Under the pieces are notes generated by a model. It was not told the DNA's origin, searched no databases, and worked only from the letters and a program-made list of their open reading frames with translations. A program made the position numbers and the translations under genes. From an uncultured Brevinema sp. (GTDB lineage Bacteria > Spirochaetota > Brevinematia > Brevinematales > Brevinemataceae): a stretch of DNA of 7,020 nt. The stretch covers positions 1 through 7,020 of the forward strand of contig CAMQSH010000104.1 in NCBI GenBank assembly GCA_947036575.1, written 5' to 3'. Shown one piece after another: positions 4,100 to 7,020 of this stretch. The number at the start of each line of letters is the position of its first letter. Positions within the stretch are counted from its first letter, which is position 1.

Positions 4100-6016
4100 A
4101 TGGCCCTTAATCATTTTAAAATATTAAGCTTACTACTTGTACTAACAACGATATCTTGTTCAAAAGATACTGGTAATCTACAAAAAGAAGCAAGTGATAT
4201 CACCAAAAAAGTAAACTCTACACTAGCTCAGTATCTACCTTTCGAGAATACAGAGGACTTTGATGCTGCTCAAAAAGGATTTATTGCTAATTCTGAAGGA
4301 AGTATGAGTTTTACTTTTATTTCTAATCAAACCACACCGAGTACGGTGAATCCTTCTCTTTGGAGACAGTCTCAACTAAATAACATCTCTGGATTATTTG
4401 AAGTTACTCCTGGTATTTATCAAATTAGAGGATTTGATCTTGCTAATATTACTTTTATTAAAGGTAATACAGGTTGGATAGTTGTTGACCCTCTAACAAC
4501 TACAGAATCTGCTCAAAAATCCTTGGATCTCTTCAGAAAACATAAAGGAAATGCCCCTATAACAGGTATTATTTTTACCCACTCTCATATTGATCATTTC
4601 GGTGGTGTTAAAGGAATTCTTTCAGAAAAAGATATAAAAAATGGTGTGCCTATTGTCGCTCCTGAACATTTTTTTGAAGAGGCTATATCCGAAAATCTTT
4701 TAGCTGGTAATGTAATGGGACGGAGAGCTTCTTATATGTACGGAAACCTACTCCCAAAAGATGAAAAAGGAAGTGTTGATGCTGGGTTAGGTAAAGGTGT
4801 TGCTGTAGGAACGCCATCTCTTGTAAAGCCAACAAAAACTATTTCTAAAACTGGAGAAAGATACTTTATAGATGGAATTGAATTTGAATTTTTAATGGCT
4901 CAAAACACAGAAGCTCCTGCTGAATTTATGTTCTATATGCCAAAATATAAAGCAGCATCCAGTGCTGAAGTAATCAATCATACACTTCATAATTTGTCTA
5001 CCTTGAGAGGAGCAAAAACAAGAGATTCTCTTTTATGGGCTAAAGCAATTCAAACTTCTAAAGCCTTTTTAGCAAATAGAACCGATACATTATTTGGTTC
5101 TCATCATTGGCCTACTTGGGGACAAAATAATATCGATGAATTTTTAACAAAGCATGGAGATTTATATAAATATATCCACGATCAAACACTAAGAATGGCA
5201 AATATGGGTTATACCTTGATAGAAATCGCAGAAGATATCGTTATTCCAGATAGTTTAGCTAAAGAATTTTATAATAGAGGATATTATGGAACGATAAATC
5301 ATAATATAAAAGCTGTTTACGATTTTTATTTTGGTGCTTGGTGGGACGGAAATCCTGCTAACCTATACAAATTGCCTCCTGTTGATGTTGCTAAAAAATA
5401 CGTTAAATTTATGGGCGGAGAAGACAAAGCTATCACTATGGCTCATAATTCTTTCCAAAAAGGTGAATATAGATGGGTTGTAGAAGTTATGAATCATGTT
5501 ATCTTTGCTAATCCGAATAATCAAAAAGCTAAAAATTTAAGTGCTGACGCTATGGAACAATTAGCGTATCAATCTGAATCTGCTGTTTGGAGAGCTTATT
5601 TCTTAACAGGAGCTTTAGAATTAAGAAATGGCGTACAAGTACTACCTACTCCTCAACCTGGGTCTCCTGATATGATTAAAGCGTTACCTTTTAGTAATTT
5701 TTTAGATTTTTTAGCAGTACGCTTGAACCCTAAAAAATCAACAGGTATAAATTTATCAATAGCTATGAGCATAGGTACAAACAAATACACAATCACTATT
5801 GAAAATTCTGTGCTAAAATATCAAATAGGATTACAGTCTGACGCTGATTTGTCTATTACTATGTCAAAAGATATCTTTGATCAGTTACTTCTAAAACAGA
5901 TAAGTCTTGCTGATCTAGGAGATAAAGATGCCACTGTTTCTAACAAAGAAGAATTTCAAAAATTCATGTCTCTCTTTGATGACTTTGAGTTTTGGTTTAA
6001 TATTGTAACCCCGTAA
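4100..6016 (+). CDS. alkylsulfatase lipoprotein (SdsA1/YjcS type, metallo-beta-lactamase fold)
   Basis: It hydrolyses sulfate esters of primary alcohols to alcohol and sulfate with a two-zinc centre. The 638-residue product begins with a lipoprotein signal (lipobox TISC, Cys20), so it should be a membrane-anchored extracytoplasmic enzyme. The metallo-beta-lactamase domain (about 95-345) has H161-S-H163-I-D165-H166, then E271, E290 and H335 at the spacing of the SdsA1 metal ligands, so the active site looks complete. The all-helical dimerisation domain with tandem helices follows (about 346-505; YYGTINHN, AWWDGNP), and then the SCP2-like C-terminal domain (about 515-638). The length is normal for the family. 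AAAGGAGG (4087-4094) lies five bases before the ATG. It is a single gene ended by a terminator and divergent from the TetR gene. The natural substrate is not certain: detergents, or host sulfated lipids or sterols. Confidence 0.93.
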   Translation: MALNHFKILSLLLVLTTISCSKDTGNLQKEASDITKKVNSTLAQYLPFENTEDFDAAQKGFIANSEGSMSFTFISNQTTPSTVNPSLWRQSQLNNISGLFEVTPGIYQIRGFDLANITFIKGNTGWIVVDPLTTTESAQKSLDLFRKHKGNAPITGIIFTHSHIDHFGGVKGILSEKDIKNGVPIVAPEHFFEEAISENLLAGNVMGRRASYMYGNLLPKDEKGSVDAGLGKGVAVGTPSLVKPTKTISKTGERYFIDGIEFEFLMAQNTEAPAEFMFYMPKYKAASSAEVINHTLHNLSTLRGAKTRDSLLWAKAIQTSKAFLANRTDTLFGSHHWPTWGQNNIDEFLTKHGDLYKYIHDQTLRMANMGYTLIEIAEDIVIPDSLAKEFYNRGYYGTINHNIKAVYDFYFGAWWDGNPANLYKLPPVDVAKKYVKFMGGEDKAITMAHNSFQKGEYRWVVEVMNHVIFANPNNQKAKNLSADAMEQLAYQSESAVWRAYFLTGALELRNGVQVLPTPQPGSPDMIKALPFSNFLDFLAVRLNPKKSTGINLSIAMSIGTNKYTITIENSVLKYQIGLQSDADLSITMSKDIFDQLLLKQISLADLGDKDATVSNKEEFQKFMSLFDDFEFWFNIVTP

Positions 6017-6037
6017 TATATCTTATTTTAAAATAAC

Positions 6038-6078
6038 AAAAAACAAGTCCTTTTATTATGAGAGGGCTTGTTTTAGTA
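6038..6078 (+). terminator. terminator of the alkylsulfatase gene
   Basis: AAAACAAG (6040-6047) pairs with CTTGTTTT (6067-6074), and pairing continues with G-U pairs to a stem of 15 bp (inner arms 6048-6054 and 6060-6066) and an ATTAT loop. The T-run is part of the stem, and the hairpin lies 24 bases after the stop codon. Confidence 0.75.
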
Positions 6079-6152
6079 TACATACAATGAAAGTTGATTA
6101 ATAAAACAAAATATAAATTACCTATAAATTTATATTTTTAATATATCTAAAT

Positions 6153-6183
6153 AAAAAACACACACTAAAAGTGTGTGTTTTTT
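6153..6183. terminator. perfect 14-bp terminator hairpin
   Basis: AAAAAACACACACT and its exact complement (6170-6183) flank an AAA loop, leaving six T on either strand. It lies just after the stop codon of the minus-strand lipoprotein gene and can also stop read-through from the sulfatase gene. Between this hairpin and the previous one (6079-6150) I see only AT-rich sequence. Confidence 0.8.
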
Positions 6184-6198
6184 AATAATAATAGATTA

Positions 6199-6888
6199 TT
6201 ATTTATTTGTAAGTAGTGATATTTTTTTAGATACAGTTATAAGTGGATTATAATAAGGGTTGCTTGAATCAGCTACAGAGTCCTTATTTCCTACTTGAGT
6301 GTGAGCTAAGTACTCATCTGAATTTATACTATAATTTTTATGAAGAATAAAGTATGTCTTATTAGCTATCAATCCTGAATTCTGTTGAGACAATGTTAAT
6401 CGAACCATTTCGTTTCCTTCGCTATCTTTTCCTGCAGCTTCAAAACTAATAGTTGCATATCCAGTTTCCATTGGCTTCATTTGTTGATGTTGGTCTACAA
6501 TAGAAAAGAAGTAAGTTTGTGGTTCTAAGCCAGGTGTATTGTTATTACTTTCCATAGCAACAAGTTGAATATGATAATCGTAAACAAAATCAGTATATCT
6601 AAGTAAAGTTGTAGGAACTTCTCTTACATTAGGAATCCCATCACCATCATCCCAAGAAAAATAAAGTTCTGATTTAATTAAATCAGATTTAAATTTTGAT
6701 ACTATATCACCATAAACTGAACTAGTAGAAACTGAGTCCATAGAAAATGAGTCATTAGAAACTGTACCTAAAGATTTGATAGAATCGTTAGCAACAGCTG
6801 ATCCCTCAAGATTTTCAGTTTCTGATGTTGCTACAGTAGAACATCCTGCAATAGCTATGATAAACATAGGCAATAATTTTTTGACCAT
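6199..6888 (-). CDS. hypothetical lipoprotein with Ser/Asp-rich linker
   Basis: I do not recognise the family. The 229-residue product has a clear lipoprotein signal (KK at 3-4, hydrophobic core, lipobox IAGC, Cys16). A low-complexity Ser/Asp/Thr/Val linker follows at about 17-60, with a loose five-residue repeat (S-x-D-S-V/F). The rest (about 61-229) is a mixed, probably beta-rich domain including SWDDGDGIP at 78-86. That motif resembles a calcium-binding DxDGD loop of thrombospondin type-3 kind, but occurs only once. No transmembrane segment follows the signal. AAGGAG lies about eight bases before the ATG. The gene stands alone, with a palindrome about 20 bases upstream and a strong terminator behind. 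The likely place is the outer surface or periplasm; the function is unknown. Confidence 0.8.
   Translation of the reverse strand: MVKKLLPMFIIAIAGCSTVATSETENLEGSAVANDSIKSLGTVSNDSFSMDSVSTSSVYGDIVSKFKSDLIKSELYFSWDDGDGIPNVREVPTTLLRYTDFVYDYHIQLVAMESNNNTPGLEPQTYFFSIVDQHQQMKPMETGYATISFEAAGKDSEGNEMVRLTLSQQNSGLIANKTYFILHKNYSINSDEYLAHTQVGNKDSVADSSNPYYNPLITVSKKISLLTNK
6726..6770 (-). repeat. 15-bp in-frame tandem repeat within the lipoprotein gene
   Basis: Three units begin TAGAAACTGAGTCCA (6726), TAGAAAATGAGTCAT (6741) and TAGAAACTGTACCTA (6756). The first two agree at most positions and the third diverges after nine bases. They encode the five-residue repeat of the Ser/Asp-rich linker, so copy number changes would keep the frame. 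Confidence 0.6.
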
Positions 6889-6907
6889 AATAGGCTCCTT
6901 GTGTATT

Positions 6908-6935
6908 AATACTTATTTTAATATAAATAAGTATT
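6908..6935. promoter_or_regulatory. palindrome upstream of the lipoprotein gene, possible operator
   Basis: AATACTTATTT (6908-6918) and AAATAAGTATT (6925-6935) form perfect 11-bp arms around TAATAT. The right place for an operator, it lies 20 bases before the start codon. I see no convincing -35/-10 pair for this gene, so its promoter probably lies within or beside the palindrome. Confidence 0.4.
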
Positions 6936-6975
6936 TGTAATTGTAATTTAAAAATACTAATAGTAAATATAAATA

Positions 6976-7020
6976 ATGAATATGTTTTAATATAAATGAT
7001 GAATATGTTTTAATATAAAT
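6976..7020. repeat. start of a 23-bp tandem repeat cut by the window edge
   Basis: The unit begins ATGAATATGTTTTAATATAA. Copy 1 is 6976-6998 and copy 2 is 6999-7020, identical as far as visible. A degenerate tail (AATATAAATA, 6967-6976) precedes them. The core TTTTAATATAA also occurs at 6916-6926 and, in the leftward reading, inside both 27-bp promoter repeats. Confidence 0.65.

Noticed and set aside
1..7020. CRISPR array, tRNA genes, insertion sequence or phage genes.
   Set aside because: No regular repeat-spacer pattern, cloverleaf with a GTTC arm, transposase or phage structural protein could be seen on either strand.

Overview
The window is a strongly AT-rich bacterial chromosome segment. 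Many of its products carry lipoprotein signals with a relaxed, serine-preceded lipobox (ISC, ASC), and promoters and ribosome binding sites are near consensus. A low-GC host-associated spirochaete (Brachyspira- or Brevinema-like) would fit. That assignment is an inference from composition and lipobox style; there is no rRNA gene or other decisive marker here.

Left part (1-1760, all minus strand): the N-terminal 376 codons of DnaX, the DNA polymerase III tau/gamma clamp-loader subunit, run off the left edge, with a clear promoter at 1164-1193. Upstream lies a small exported HNH nuclease of the DUF1524/GmrSD-C type (1244-1657). Its leader contains a large hairpin followed by six T (1677-1760), directly before the Shine-Dalgarno, so it looks like an attenuator or a tandem terminator.

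Centre-left (1761-2300): no protein gene, but strongly ordered DNA. A perfect sigma70-type promoter (TTGACA, 17 bp, TATAAT; 2218-2246) points left. Its predicted first transcribed base, 2211, is also the first base of a long imperfect stem joining 2167-2211 to 1945-1986, which encloses five further hairpins. A strong terminator at 1768-1811 follows. This is the best candidate in the window for an undescribed structured RNA.

Centre (2240-3380): a rightward promoter shares its -35 region with the RNA promoter and drives a small unknown gene. That gene appears frameshifted at a T6 run (2480-2485): the second frame stays open until just before a terminator. Next, on the minus strand, comes a gamma-glutamylcyclotransferase-like lipoprotein. 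Its promoter copies 26 of 27 bases of the RNA promoter and is again mirrored by a rightward promoter, which would make a short transcript of about 70 nt.

Right part (3386-6016): a TetR-family repressor gene and a lipoprotein alkylsulfatase (SdsA1/YjcS type, metallo-beta-lactamase fold) diverge from a 120-bp region with back-to-back promoters. A 28-bp perfect palindrome covers the start of sulfatase transcription. The simple reading is a self-contained unit in which the repressor controls the sulfatase and probably itself.

Right end (6017-7020): two strong hairpin terminators, a minus-strand lipoprotein of unknown function with a Ser/Asp-rich repeated linker, then a palindrome and the beginning of a 23-bp tandem repeat that leaves the window.
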